In this document: positions 11,719 through 20,102 of the stretch, piece by piece | Layout: every line of letters begins with the position of its first letter | How positions within the stretch are numbered: the stretch's first letter is position 1 | Source: a virus | Reading direction: 5' to 3' (one strand) | Virus record (IMG/VR): IMGVR_UViG_3300044801_000339 | Span: 1-37,993 of that record | Length of the DNA stretch: 37,993 nt | Position numbers and translations under genes: made by a program | Notes under the pieces: generated by a model | The model's database searches: none | What the model was told of the DNA's origin: nothing | What the model saw: the letters and a program-made list of their open reading frames with translations, nothing else

Positions 11719-12834
11719 GTGGCCATTCAAAAAAGAGACAAGTGGGGGCGGTATGTTTCTCGCAAGTCTTCGTCCATTTCCAATCTTCGTCCTGGTGTCA
11801 AATCTAAGGCATCCGCGAAGAAAACGATTTCTAATCGGCGTTCGGTAGCCAAACCCAAGACGACCCCGAAGAAGCCTATTCCTCGCGGGCGTCCGGTCGT
11901 CAAACTCAAGACGACTCCGAAGAAGCCGATTCCTCGTCGGCGTCAGGTTGTCAAACCCAAGACGATTTCAAAGAAGCCGATTCCTCGCCGGCGGCCGGTC
12001 GTCGAATCCAAGACTACGCCGAAGAAGCCTATTGCTCGCCGGCGTCCTGTCGCCAAACCCAAGACGACTCCTAAGAAGCCTATTTCTCGCCGGCGTCCTG
12101 TCGCCAAACCCAAGACGACTTCGAAGAAGCCTATTCCTCGTAGGCGACAGGTAGCCAAACCCAAGACAACTCTGAAGAAGCCGATTCCGCGTCGGCGTTT
12201 GGCAGTCAAACCCAAGACGACTACCAAGAAACCCGCGAAGGTCGTCAAGAAGAAGCGTCCGCGGCGCCAGTATCCGACGTTCATATCGCAGGCTCTAGCG
12301 GCCGAGGCCTTGTCGCTCCAGAAACTATCGAGGTTTCAGGACACGATCGTCATCATCGAGCCTGAGATCGACGTGGGACTCAAATCTTTTGTCAACTCCG
12401 ACGGTACCGTCGACGCCGAGCTTCGGTTGCGCAATCTTCCCGATCTATGGAGGACCCTGGAAGGACAGCCTTCCTTGGGGAGCGCCTTGTCGGAAGCCGT
12501 GCGTGTGATGGGGGCATTTCCAAGGCAACCGTCCATGGGTGGAGCATTCTGGGTGTCGTTCGGAGTCAGATTCGGTCCCAAGAACGAGGCCGAGGTCGAG
12601 ATGATGGCGAAGTTCTACAAGCGGTTTCGGGGACTCTTCCAGGTGGGGGCCTACCATACGACGGCGTCAGCAGTGCCAGCCATCTTGAACAATGCCGCCA
12701 CGGTTAGAAGTCTTGTCGAGAGCATCTGGGATAAGCGCGACTTGCCGCCGGCGCAAGTGCTGGTTCGCATCGTATGGACACCTGACGGTCAACGTCCGGG
12801 ACGATTCCAGGGAGAAGGAGGGAGTGCAAAATGA
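11719..12834 (+). CDS. histone H1-like repeat protein with C-terminal globular domain
   Basis: About 370 aa. The N-terminal 35 residues are followed by eight tandem 17-aa repeats with consensus KKPIPRRRPVAKPKTTP, similar in style to eukaryotic H1 and bacterial H1-like tails that bind DNA by charge. The C-terminal 180 residues are a globular domain (FQDTIVIIEPEIDVG, MGGAFWVSFGVRFG, VLVRIVWTPDGQ) without a recognised family. GTG 11719 is chosen because GGAAGG sits six bases upstream; a GTG at 11713 overlaps the previous stop (GTGA) but lies too close to that site. Likely a DNA-condensing or DNA-tethering protein; position between two HerA ATPases suggests a link to DNA movement. Confidence 0.75.
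   Translation: MAIQKRDKWGRYVSRKSSSISNLRPGVKSKASAKKTISNRRSVAKPKTTPKKPIPRGRPVVKLKTTPKKPIPRRRQVVKPKTISKKPIPRRRPVVESKTTPKKPIARRRPVAKPKTTPKKPISRRRPVAKPKTTSKKPIPRRRQVAKPKTTLKKPIPRRRLAVKPKTTTKKPAKVVKKKRPRRQYPTFISQALAAEALSLQKLSRFQDTIVIIEPEIDVGLKSFVNSDGTVDAELRLRNLPDLWRTLEGQPSLGSALSEAVRVMGAFPRQPSMGGAFWVSFGVRFGPKNEAEVEMMAKFYKRFRGLFQVGAYHTTASAVPAILNNAATVRSLVESIWDKRDLPPAQVLVRIVWTPDGQRPGRFQGEGGSAK
11818..12225 (+). repeat. eight 51-bp tandem repeats (coding)
   Basis: Each 51-bp unit encodes a 17-aa Lys/Arg/Pro/Thr block of the H1-like protein; units differ by synonymous and a few nonsynonymous changes. Such arrays can vary in copy number by slippage or recombination. Confidence 0.85.
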
Positions 12835-13061
12835 GCGATCATCGTGATGTGGTAGACGAGCTTCGAGCGATACGTGTCTGGTTACCTGACAAGGGGAAAT
12901 TAGTGATGACAAGCGAGGCGGTTGAGGACATCTGTTCAAGAGGAGCAAGGGAAATCGAGAGATTACGTCGTGGTTTAATTGAAATAGCCGGGATGGGCGA
13001 CGATCCGTTTAACCGTCAGTCGCGTAGGGCACGAGAACTTTTGGTGGGAGACGAGAGATGA
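12831..13061 (+). CDS. small helical protein, 76 aa
   Basis: Begins MSDHRDVVDELRAIRVW; two or three amphipathic helices, highly charged. ATG overlaps the previous stop (ATGA), and its own stop overlaps the next ATG, so it is translationally coupled on both sides. GGAGGGAG stands upstream. Function unknown; probably a partner of the ATPase genes around it. Confidence 0.7.
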   Translation: MSDHRDVVDELRAIRVWLPDKGKLVMTSEAVEDICSRGAREIERLRRGLIEIAGMGDDPFNRQSRRARELLVGDER

Positions 13062-14842
13062 ACCGCGTTGTGGAATTGGGGAGGTTTCACGATGGAAGAT
13101 CTTTCAGCGGCGATCTTGATGTCGTTCTGAGATCTAACGTTCTCGTGCAGGCGAACAGTGGGGGCGGAAAAAGTTGGCTGCTCCGGAGGATGATCGAGCA
13201 GGTTTTCGGCAAGGTGCCCCAGATAATCATAGATCCAGAGGGAGAGTTTTCGTCCTTGCGAGCGAAGTTCGACTTCGTGCTGGTGGGCAAGGGTGGCGAT
13301 ACGCCGGCCGATTTGAGGTCTGCCGTGTTGCTGGCGCACAAGCTTCTGGAGCTCGGCGCCAGCGCTGTCGTAGATCTTTATGAGATGTCGAAGGTTCAGC
13401 GGCCATTGTGGGTTGCCGCCTTCGTACAGGCCCTTGTCGACGCTCCGAAGCGGCTATGGCGCGACTTGCTGGTTTACGTCGACGAGGCTCATGAGCTGGC
13501 CCCCGAGCTCGGACATGGAGCGCGCGAGAGTTCGGGTGAGAAGATTTGTCGCCACGCTCTCATCGACCTGGCGGCCAAGGGAAGAAAACGAGGTTACGGG
13601 GTTGTGGCGGCGACTCAGAGGTTGGGGAAGCTGTCGAAAGACTTCGCGGCAGAGCTCAAGAACGTGCTCGTGGGCCAGACGTTCATCGACATCGACCGCG
13701 AGCGGGCGGCGGGGTGTCTTGGCATAGCGAAAGTCGACAAGGCTAGCTTTTTCGTGGATGTCAAGACTCTGACTCCTGGTCGCTTCTATGCACTCGGCAG
13801 AGCTTTTGTTCTTGAGCCCACGCTTGTCCAGATAGGAAATGTAACGACAGAGCATCCCGAGGCAGGTAGGAGGCAGTCGGAGCCTCCGCCGCCGACCGAC
13901 AAAATCAGACATCTTCTGCCACAACTGGGAGATCTGCCCAAAGAGGCGGAGGCCAAGCTCGTGAGGGAGAGTGACTTGCGAGTTGAAGTCGCTCGGCTCC
14001 AAAATTCTCTGTCCAAGATGGAATCGCAATCAAAGAAACCCGTTGTCGTCGAGGTGGAGAGGTTGCCCCGCGAGGTTCTTGCCCAGGTGGCCGAAGCGAT
14101 CAAGAAGGCAGAAGGGGTCTTGAATTGGAAGAGAAAGTTGCAAGAGAATATGAAGTGGGATTTAGCGTCTCACGTCGAGTATATAGGTACCACGTTGAAG
14201 GAGTGTCGAGACGCGTCTTCCAAGGGCAAGATGGTCGGCCGACAGTCAAGTTTATCGGAAAGGGAGAATCGAGCGACGTCGTCGCTCCAATCGAGAGAAA
14301 GATTTTCGGGGCACAAAGGAGATCTGACGGCGGTCACAAGGCCCAATGTTCAGAGCCAGGAAGCCCTTCGCCTGCCCAAGGGTGCTAGAGACATCTTGAG
14401 GGCGCTGGGGAGCCGGCATCCTACGTCTCTTACGAGAACTCAGTTGGCGACTTTGGCCGGACTGTCTCCAAACTCGGGAACGTTTTCCACTTACCTTTCG
14501 CGATTGAATGTGGAAGGGTACCTGGGCCTTTGCGACGGCAAGTATGGGCTTAGTGCCGAGGGGGCCAAGATAATTGAAGGGGCTTTTCCCAATGTAGAGT
14601 GCTTAGGACACACATCGGAGGACCTGGTGCGGTTGTGGTCGAGCAAACTGCCGGGTGCCTCGAAGAATTTGCTTGAAGCTTTCGCTCGTTATGGTTCGTT
14701 GACGCGTGAACAGGCAGCGGAGCTGGTAGGCATGTCGCCTTCATCGGGAACTTTTTCGACGTACCTGTCCAAGTTAACCTCGAACGGTCTCGTGACCAAG
14801 ACGAGCGAGGGTTACGTAATCGCCGACGAACTGGCCTTGTAA
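13058..14842 (+). CDS. HerA-type ATPase 2 with duplicated winged-helix C-terminus
   Basis: 594 aa. Walker A is NSGGGKS at 33-39 and Walker B LLVYVDEAHEL with Asp142/Glu143; GRKRGYGVVAATQR supplies the arginine-finger/sensor segment. After a coiled-coil-like linker (residues about 290-400), the C-terminus holds two copies of a winged-helix repeat: LTRTQLATLAGLSPNSGTFS and LTREQAAELVGMSPSSGTFS, each followed by TYLS. This layout is seen in phage and plasmid HerA-like proteins; the wings probably contact DNA. It overlaps the preceding small gene and directly precedes the DNA polymerase. The substrate is not known. Confidence 0.88.
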   Translation: MNRVVELGRFHDGRSFSGDLDVVLRSNVLVQANSGGGKSWLLRRMIEQVFGKVPQIIIDPEGEFSSLRAKFDFVLVGKGGDTPADLRSAVLLAHKLLELGASAVVDLYEMSKVQRPLWVAAFVQALVDAPKRLWRDLLVYVDEAHELAPELGHGARESSGEKICRHALIDLAAKGRKRGYGVVAATQRLGKLSKDFAAELKNVLVGQTFIDIDRERAAGCLGIAKVDKASFFVDVKTLTPGRFYALGRAFVLEPTLVQIGNVTTEHPEAGRRQSEPPPPTDKIRHLLPQLGDLPKEAEAKLVRESDLRVEVARLQNSLSKMESQSKKPVVVEVERLPREVLAQVAEAIKKAEGVLNWKRKLQENMKWDLASHVEYIGTTLKECRDASSKGKMVGRQSSLSERENRATSSLQSRERFSGHKGDLTAVTRPNVQSQEALRLPKGARDILRALGSRHPTSLTRTQLATLAGLSPNSGTFSTYLSRLNVEGYLGLCDGKYGLSAEGAKIIEGAFPNVECLGHTSEDLVRLWSSKLPGASKNLLEAFARYGSLTREQAAELVGMSPSSGTFSTYLSKLTSNGLVTKTSEGYVIADELAL

Positions 14843-14843
14843 C

Positions 14844-17003
14844 TTGGCTGTTTTCGGTCCCATCAATACCGAGCGCACCTTGCGCCGGTTTGGAGCCCTA
14901 GATCTCGAATGGGTTCCGGGCGAAGTTCTGCCCATGCCCGAGCGGACGATTTTCGAGATTGAGGGAATTGGCGAGCCTCTCGTCATCAATCTGCCGCCGG
15001 CCAAGACAAGGACGCGGCCCTTGGAGCTGCGACTTGCTGGGTACTATGACCAGCAACCCGAAGATCACGACAAGGGCGCTCACGATCGAGACGACAGTCC
15101 GGTCATGGTCGAACGATACGAAGCTTTCAAGACGGTGGCAGAGCTCATCGATTTCATGCTCGTGCGCGAGCACCGAGGGATGTGGTTCTATGCGCACGCC
15201 GGGGGGTTGTTCGATATGGAGTTTGTGCTCGACGAACTGCTCAATCAGATCAAGGAGCAGCTTGCCGTCGACAAGAGCAACGAATCCTTGACCAACCACG
15301 TGCGCAGTCAGGTGGTGTGGGATGCCACCAATCAAAAACGTGAAGAGACGGTGGTGGTCAAAGACAGGTCTGATAAGAAAGGCCAGACGTGGACCATCAA
15401 GGCAGCGTTCTCGGGGTCGTCGGCGATCTTGATTCATGTCAGCCGCGGCAAGGATACGTGGCACTTTGTCGACAGCTATTGGCTGTTTCGCGACAAGCTT
15501 TCCAAGATTGGAGAGAGCATCGGCATCAAAAAGAAGGACGAGGAAAAACGCAGGACGCCCGAGGAGACGAGGCTCTATTTCGCGAACACGCCCCTTTCGG
15601 AGCTCATACCCTACAACAAGGTCGACTGCGAGATTTTGTGGAAGGCCGTGGCGAAGTTCGAGGAAGAGCTCGTGGCCCTGGGAGGACAGCTTCAGCAGAC
15701 GATCGCCTCGACCGCCATGAACCTCTTTCGGCGCTCGTACATGAAGGAAACCATACACACGTCGGAGGTCGTGAATCAGATTGCCGTCAAGAGCTATTTT
15801 GCGTCGCGCGTGGAGGTTTTCGAACGCAACGTGGAAGACGCCAGGGTATTCGACATCAATTCGTCTTTCCCGTTTTCGATGACGTTTCCGTTGCCGGCGA
15901 ATCTCATAGATCTGGGGACGACGTTACCCGAAGACGACAGCGACGAGTGTTTGTATGTGGCGGACGTGACGGTGGAGGTTCCCGACATGGATGTGCCTCC
16001 GTTGCCATTTCGCACGAACGAAGACAGTCGGGTGTTTTTTCCCACGGGCAAGTGGCGATCTTGGTTCACGTCGACCGATATACGGCTCGCGTTGCGCGAG
16101 GGATGCCGGTTGCATGCGGTCCACGAGGTCTACCGGTTTGCGCCGTTCTACGATTTCGCGAGGTACGCCAAGGAGATTTACGCCCTGCGGGCCGCGGCGA
16201 CGTCTCCCTTTCGGAAGCTTTTGCTAAAGTACCTTCTCAACAGCCTCTATGGCAAGGCGGCCGAGTCGCTTCTCAAGCAAGAGATGCTCATCAACCCGCG
16301 CGCCGAGGAGCTCGACAGATCCAAGATGCAGATGCTCCAGCCTGGAATCTGGCTACAGGAGAAAGAGGTACCGATTGCTCACCGGCACGTGGTCGTATCG
16401 TCGGTCATCACGGCCTTGTCGAGAAGGCTTCTTTTCGACTACATCAAGATGTGCTCCAAGCAAGGAAAGCCCGCCTACTACAGCGATACAGATTCGATCT
16501 GTACGAAGGCCGATCTGCCGACGGATCCAAAGGAGCTTGGAGCCCTGAAGCTTGAGAAGCATCTCGACTGGGCCGAGTTTGTGGCGCCCAAGATCTACCG
16601 GGGAGAGGGGAAGGAGCTCAAGGGGGATGGCACCTGGAAGGACGTGAAGCTCGCCAAGGCGAAGGGTTTCTCGCTTGGCAAGTTCGACGATCCACTGGAC
16701 GCCCTGGGCAAGATCATCGATGGGGAGCAGGTGGGGGTTCAGACGATGGTGCGCATGAGGGAGCTTTACCACGCATCGAGCCCTCAAAAGATCGAGAGTT
16801 CTCCCTACGAGAAGCTGACGATAAAAGCATTGACGCAGAGGATGTTGTCGAAGCGGTTTCAGTATCCGGACGGATCCACGAGGCCCTGGACCGTGGGAGA
16901 GATTTTGTCGGGCGATCACGTCGCTCATGGGTTTGATTTCACCGACGATTTTTTGGCAACTCTCGATACGACGACGCGAGCAATGCTTGCGGCTGCTGTG
17001 TGA
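14844..17003 (+). CDS. family B DNA polymerase (organellar/viral type)
   Basis: 719 aa with all key motifs: Exo I ALDLEW (Asp20, Glu22), Exo II HAGGLFD (Asp124), Exo III YNKVD (Asp261), motif A DINSSFP (337-343), motif B KYLLNSLYGK (462-471) and motif C YSDTDSI (546-552). The proofreading and polymerase sites both look intact. The compact palm and the spacing between motifs A and B resemble the DNA_pol_B_2 group, which includes protein-primed enzymes; no terminal-protein gene is recognised here, so protein priming is unproven. The start is TTG two bases after the previous stop; there is no strong ribosome binding site and no ATG before the exonuclease motif. Confidence 0.93.
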   Translation: MAVFGPINTERTLRRFGALDLEWVPGEVLPMPERTIFEIEGIGEPLVINLPPAKTRTRPLELRLAGYYDQQPEDHDKGAHDRDDSPVMVERYEAFKTVAELIDFMLVREHRGMWFYAHAGGLFDMEFVLDELLNQIKEQLAVDKSNESLTNHVRSQVVWDATNQKREETVVVKDRSDKKGQTWTIKAAFSGSSAILIHVSRGKDTWHFVDSYWLFRDKLSKIGESIGIKKKDEEKRRTPEETRLYFANTPLSELIPYNKVDCEILWKAVAKFEEELVALGGQLQQTIASTAMNLFRRSYMKETIHTSEVVNQIAVKSYFASRVEVFERNVEDARVFDINSSFPFSMTFPLPANLIDLGTTLPEDDSDECLYVADVTVEVPDMDVPPLPFRTNEDSRVFFPTGKWRSWFTSTDIRLALREGCRLHAVHEVYRFAPFYDFARYAKEIYALRAAATSPFRKLLLKYLLNSLYGKAAESLLKQEMLINPRAEELDRSKMQMLQPGIWLQEKEVPIAHRHVVVSSVITALSRRLLFDYIKMCSKQGKPAYYSDTDSICTKADLPTDPKELGALKLEKHLDWAEFVAPKIYRGEGKELKGDGTWKDVKLAKAKGFSLGKFDDPLDALGKIIDGEQVGVQTMVRMRELYHASSPQKIESSPYEKLTIKALTQRMLSKRFQYPDGSTRPWTVGEILSGDHVAHGFDFTDDFLATLDTTTRAMLAAAV

Positions 17004-17062
17004 GACATGGTAGTTTTTCTCTCGTGTCGTCTCTCCCCCACTCCACGAGCACGCCGCAGGTC

Positions 17063-17320
17063 ATGCTACCTGTCAAGTCCAAGACCCACGGCATTGATGA
17101 GTTGCGTCGAAACTACGAGCGCACCTTGATCATGATTGCCCTCCAGAAGAACAACTGGAACCGGAGGCTCGCGGCGGAGATGCTCAAGATCACGCGCCGA
17201 GGTCTCACCTACAAGATGAGGGCACTACATATCGACGTGAAAGCTATTCCACGTGATACGTCGGGTCCTAAGAGAAAGACCGAAAACGTTAGTGGTGAAC
17301 GTGAAGAGATGATAGGTTGA
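17063..17320 (+). CDS. Fis-type helix-turn-helix protein
   Basis: 85 aa from the ATG at 17063 (a GTG at 17000 overlapping the polymerase stop is an alternative giving 106 aa). The core NYERTLIMIALQKNNWNR continues into RLAAEMLKITRRGLTYKMRAL, the Fis/NtrC C-terminal HTH (HTH_8): long helix, N-x-x-x-A-A-x-x-L, then recognition helix. It lacks any N-terminal regulatory domain. A DNA-bending or transcription-control role near the polymerase gene is plausible. Confidence 0.8.
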   Translation: MLPVKSKTHGIDELRRNYERTLIMIALQKNNWNRRLAAEMLKITRRGLTYKMRALHIDVKAIPRDTSGPKRKTENVSGEREEMIG

Positions 17321-17333
17321 AAGGTTGACGGAA

Positions 17334-17489
17334 ATGGACTATTGCGTTTTATCATTGACATTCGTGTTAGTATTTCTTTTAGGTTTCAAGTGTGGTAGGG
17401 TTTCAGGTGTCTACGGCGGTTATCATGACGCCATGGCGGATATGCAGGCATTAGATATTGACGATGGTGAGGAGGGTCTACGCACATGA
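17334..17489 (+). CDS. tiny membrane protein, 51 aa
   Basis: Begins MDYCVLSLTFVLVFLLGF, a clear transmembrane segment or signal anchor, followed by a short glycine/tyrosine-rich stretch and an acidic tail (DIDDGEEGLRT). AAAGG stands nine bases upstream of the ATG, and the TGA overlaps the next gene's ATG (ATGA), the same coupling seen at many junctions here. Too short for a standard length cut-off but well supported by these signals. Confidence 0.65.
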   Translation: MDYCVLSLTFVLVFLLGFKCGRVSGVYGGYHDAMADMQALDIDDGEEGLRT

Positions 17490-17731
17490 CGCATTCAAAC
17501 GTGTCTCCCCGGCAGGTGACCTTCGAGCTGAGGTACGACGATTTCGCAGCCATGCTGGAGAAGGAGTTCGCCTTGATCTTGTCGCCCGTTTTGGACGCCA
17601 AGCACGAGGGCAACCTGCGAGGTATCGCCACACGCATGGCGCTTCTGGCCGGCAAGAGGGCGAGGGAGACCAATAAGTTGCGTGAGCGACCTTTGTCGAT
17701 ATGCGAATCCTGCGGCAGGAACGCAGACTAA
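17486..17731 (+). CDS. hypothetical protein, 81 aa, with C-terminal CxxC
   Basis: Begins MTHSNVSPRQVTFELRYDDF; helical middle, and a single cysteine pair near the end (CESCGR). GGAGGG upstream. It is coupled to the 51-aa membrane protein and ends in a terminator. Function unknown. Confidence 0.75.
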   Translation: MTHSNVSPRQVTFELRYDDFAAMLEKEFALILSPVLDAKHEGNLRGIATRMALLAGKRARETNKLRERPLSICESCGRNAD

Positions 17732-17755
17732 TCTAACACGTGTAGTTAGATTTTT
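17730..17755 (+). terminator. rho-independent terminator
   Basis: AATCTAAC at 17730-17737 pairs with GTTAGATT at 17745-17752, with a seven-base loop, followed by TTT. The stem overlaps the stop codon of the preceding gene and closes the polymerase-containing transcription unit. Confidence 0.8.
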
Positions 17756-17771
17756 GGTCTATCAAAAGAGG

Positions 17772-17800
17772 TTGACAGGAAAGTTTTAGCGGTTGAGAAT
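17772..17800 (+). promoter_or_regulatory. putative promoter
   Basis: TTGACA at 17772-17777, a 17-base spacer and GAGAAT at 17795-17800, immediately after a terminator and 45 bases before the next start codon. Confidence 0.55.
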
Positions 17801-17844
17801 GGTTGAAAGTTGCTAGGTGGTTGTAAATGCCAGGAGGTAGAAAG

Positions 17845-18117
17845 ATGGTTCAAAGAGATAAGATCGCCAGGTTCACTTGTCCCGGATGCCAGCATGTCAC
17901 GCTGGCGTCGCTGGGAGTTCTCAACGTGACTTGTTCGGGCTGCGGGCGAACGATTGTCGAGACCGCGGCGGCTCTCGATTGCATGAGGACGCTTTTTCGC
18001 GAGCGAGAGGAGCGCCGGCGGGGACACGCGCCGTTATCGACTCAAGGAGACTTGAGGCCTATTTTGGTGGGGCTGGCGCTGGTGACAGAGGGCAACCTCG
18101 GGGTGGCGGGGTTTTAG
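17845..18117 (+). CDS. zinc-ribbon protein, 90 aa
   Basis: Two knuckles, CPGC and CSGC, about 20 residues apart near the N-terminus (FTCPGCQHVTLASLGV, then VTCSGCGRT), then a charged helix (LFREREERRR) and a hydrophobic tail. ATG at 17845 has GGAGG seven bases upstream; an ATG at 17827 has none. First gene after a terminator and promoter. Unknown function. Confidence 0.7.
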   Translation: MVQRDKIARFTCPGCQHVTLASLGVLNVTCSGCGRTIVETAAALDCMRTLFREREERRRGHAPLSTQGDLRPILVGLALVTEGNLGVAGF

Positions 18118-18119
18118 CC

Positions 18120-18971
18120 ATGCTATTTCGTGTCGTAGACATCGAGACCGTACCCGACTTGTCGGTTTGGACACCTGGAAGAGATCAGTATGAGCTGAGG
18201 TGTGGTGACACTTGGCGTTCGCGTCATAACATGTTGGTTACGAACACAGGAAGTAAAATCTACGAAGCTGCCGTTGTAGCCAAGGAGCCGTTTCCGCCTC
18301 CCCAGGCCCACCGGGTCGTGGCCATCGCCTGGTGCGATGTCGAGATGATGATGGGCAAGGTAAAAACCTACGACTTGGTTGGATGTCACAGCAAGGCTGC
18401 CTGGTCGACAGATTCGATCGTTGACGAGTCCCTGTTGGTGGGAGCCTTTGGATTAGCGCAAGAAAAGTACCCTGCTACGGCTGTGACCTGGAATGGGAGA
18501 ACCTTCGATCTTCCTGTGTTGGCGATGCGGGCGCTCAAGCTGGGGATCCCTTGGGGTTGGTACTACAAGGACAAGTTCGGCGCCCGTTACCGGTATGGCG
18601 AGGACGGCCACTGCGACCTCATGGACTTCTTGTCGGACTATGGTTCGGCGAGGCAGATGAAGCTGGGTGACGCTGCCAGGCTCATAGGTTTGCCCGGCAA
18701 GACCGACATGGACGGGAGCAAGGTGGCCGAGGTCGTGTCCAAGGGGTCGAATGGCGACAACGAAAAAAAGATCGCCAGGTATTGTTTGCAGGATGCGATC
18801 CAAACGGCGATTCTGTTCGTGAGGTCGCGCTACCACCTGGGTAAGATCGGTCGCGAGGAGTACGCGGCCTCCCTCTCGACTTTCGAGAATTCCGAAGCCA
18901 TCAAGACGGCAATCGACATCGAGTGGTCGAGGTTGACATTGCCTGTCGCTCTTCATTGGGAGGATTTTTGA
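18120..18971 (+). CDS. PolB-like 3'-5' exonuclease
   Basis: 283 aa. Starts MLFRVVDIETVPD, where DIETVPD is the Exo I motif; TWNGRTFDLPVL is Exo II; RYCLQDAIQTA supplies the Exo III Asp. This pattern fits the predicted PolB-like 3'-5' exonuclease family of the DnaQ fold. An inserted region (residues about 20-60) contains LRCGDTWRSRHN. It would degrade or proofread DNA ends, complementing the polymerase with its own exonuclease. It is coupled to the following small membrane protein gene (TGATG). Confidence 0.8.
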   Translation: MLFRVVDIETVPDLSVWTPGRDQYELRCGDTWRSRHNMLVTNTGSKIYEAAVVAKEPFPPPQAHRVVAIAWCDVEMMMGKVKTYDLVGCHSKAAWSTDSIVDESLLVGAFGLAQEKYPATAVTWNGRTFDLPVLAMRALKLGIPWGWYYKDKFGARYRYGEDGHCDLMDFLSDYGSARQMKLGDAARLIGLPGKTDMDGSKVAEVVSKGSNGDNEKKIARYCLQDAIQTAILFVRSRYHLGKIGREEYAASLSTFENSEAIKTAIDIEWSRLTLPVALHWEDF

Positions 18972-19138
18972 TGTTCGCTGTTCTGCTAACCACGTGCATT
19001 GCCATGGTGGCCTGGGCTCTCGAACCAAAGTCCATCATGGCCGAGTGGGTGTCCGGTCTGTCGGCGGTGACCGGCCTGGTGTTGTTGGCCTTGTATTATG
19101 GCGGGCGAATGGGGTTTGTCAGGCGAGGGTTACGATGA
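18971..19138 (+). CDS. small two-helix membrane protein, 55 aa
   Basis: MFAVLLTTCIAMVAWAL forms a first hydrophobic helix and VTGLVLLALYYGGRMGF a second, with a basic end (VRRGLR). GGAGG lies eight bases before the ATG. It is two genes upstream of a cell-wall hydrolase without a signal peptide, so a holin-like role is conceivable but unproven. Confidence 0.65.
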   Translation: MFAVLLTTCIAMVAWALEPKSIMAEWVSGLSAVTGLVLLALYYGGRMGFVRRGLR

Positions 19139-19428
19139 GCTTTCAAGAAAACCTTTGGGACGACCTGACGGACGCTGTAAAGGCACAAGGCTATCGACCG
19201 ACCAAGTCTTCAGAGCCAGGCGTCTATGTGTGGCACGTGGACAACGACGATGCCCGATACGTGCGAGCCAGCTTTCGACCCAAAACCAGGTCGGTGGTGC
19301 TTTCTTGCAGCAATCCGGGGAGGTGGCGGTTGTACCGGGTCTTCATGTTCGGAGAGTGGAAACAGGCTGCCGTTTGGATCTCCGAAAACGTCGAGGCGTT
19401 GGCTTCGCAAGGAAGGAAATCGAAATGA
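19135..19428 (+). CDS. hypothetical protein, 97 aa
   Basis: Begins MSFQENLWDDLTDAVKAQGY; ATG overlaps the previous stop (ATGA), with GAGGG upstream. Alternating strands such as GVYVWHV, RYVRASF and SVVLSC suggest a small alpha/beta fold. Unknown function. Confidence 0.7.
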   Translation: MSFQENLWDDLTDAVKAQGYRPTKSSEPGVYVWHVDNDDARYVRASFRPKTRSVVLSCSNPGRWRLYRVFMFGEWKQAAVWISENVEALASQGRKSK

Positions 19429-20012
19429 CCGACGATACGACCGATCCGACCTCTGGAGGCTTCGAGCCTGTCTGCCAAGATCCATTGTTGGAACGCGTGC
19501 TTCTGATTGCCGCGGCCGAGAATGGGGTCATCGAAGATCCGAAGACGCAGAACCAAGGGCCTCGGGTCGACGAGTACATCCGATCTGTCGGTCTCAATCC
19601 AGCGGGCAATCCTCCTTGTGGGTACCCTTGGTGCATGTGTTTTGTGTACTGGTGCTTCGAGCAGGCGGCATTGGCGCTGGGACAGTCAAACCCCTGTACG
19701 CGCACGGCTGGGGTCGTTCACCACTGGGAGGTTACCAAGGGCAAGAAGATTCTGGCGTTCGATGTTGCCAATGACCATTCGTTGGTGACCGCGGGAATGG
19801 TCTTTTGCAAGTCCGAGGTCGACTCGCACACGGGAATCGTCTGCCAGGTGACGGACGCTGGTATTCTCTCGATCGAGGGCAATACGAACGAGGCGGGGAG
19901 CCGCGAGGGGAATGCCGTTGTCGCCGGCAAGCTTCGACCATGGGGATATGTCCAGCTAGGATTTATCGATTACGCGGGGCTCTCCGTTCCGACCACGGCT
20001 CCGATAAGCTAA
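19425..20012 (+). CDS. CHAP-like peptidoglycan hydrolase
   Basis: 195 aa. GYPWCMCFVYWCF (residues 66-78) supplies the nucleophile Cys in the CHAP/NlpC pattern PWC-x-x-F, SHTGIV near 134-139 the catalytic His, and IEGNT near 150-154 the third polar residue. There is no signal peptide, so release would need a holin or other route; a two-helix membrane protein lies two genes upstream. It probably acts as an endolysin or virion lysin that cuts peptidoglycan peptides. GGAAGGA lies before the ATG, which overlaps the preceding stop. Confidence 0.8.
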   Translation: MTDDTTDPTSGGFEPVCQDPLLERVLLIAAAENGVIEDPKTQNQGPRVDEYIRSVGLNPAGNPPCGYPWCMCFVYWCFEQAALALGQSNPCTRTAGVVHHWEVTKGKKILAFDVANDHSLVTAGMVFCKSEVDSHTGIVCQVTDAGILSIEGNTNEAGSREGNAVVAGKLRPWGYVQLGFIDYAGLSVPTTAPIS

Positions 20013-20019
20013 CAAAGTG

Positions 20020-20049
20020 TTGACAGCGTCTTCCATTCATAGGTAGGCT
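20020..20049 (+). promoter_or_regulatory. putative promoter
   Basis: TTGACA at 20020-20025 with an 18-base spacer to TAGGCT at 20044-20049. It lies in the gap after the hydrolase gene and about 55 bases before the next start codon. Confidence 0.5.
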
Positions 20050-20102
20050 ATTTGTTGCAATTTGGTAGGTTCAGTCCACCCAACGATGAGAGGAAAGAAG
20101 CA

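Noticed and set aside
14898-15758. 286-codon minus-strand frame within the polymerase gene
   Set aside because: Antisense shadow of a confirmed polymerase; no ribosome site and no recognisable motif.
15389-16555. 388-codon plus-strand frame overlapping the polymerase
   Set aside because: Out-of-frame shadow; the polymerase motifs A to C lie in the other frame.
17355-17383. TTGACA with TTTAGG as a promoter
   Set aside because: It lies inside the 51-aa coding frame, which has better support from a ribosome site and ATGA overlap.
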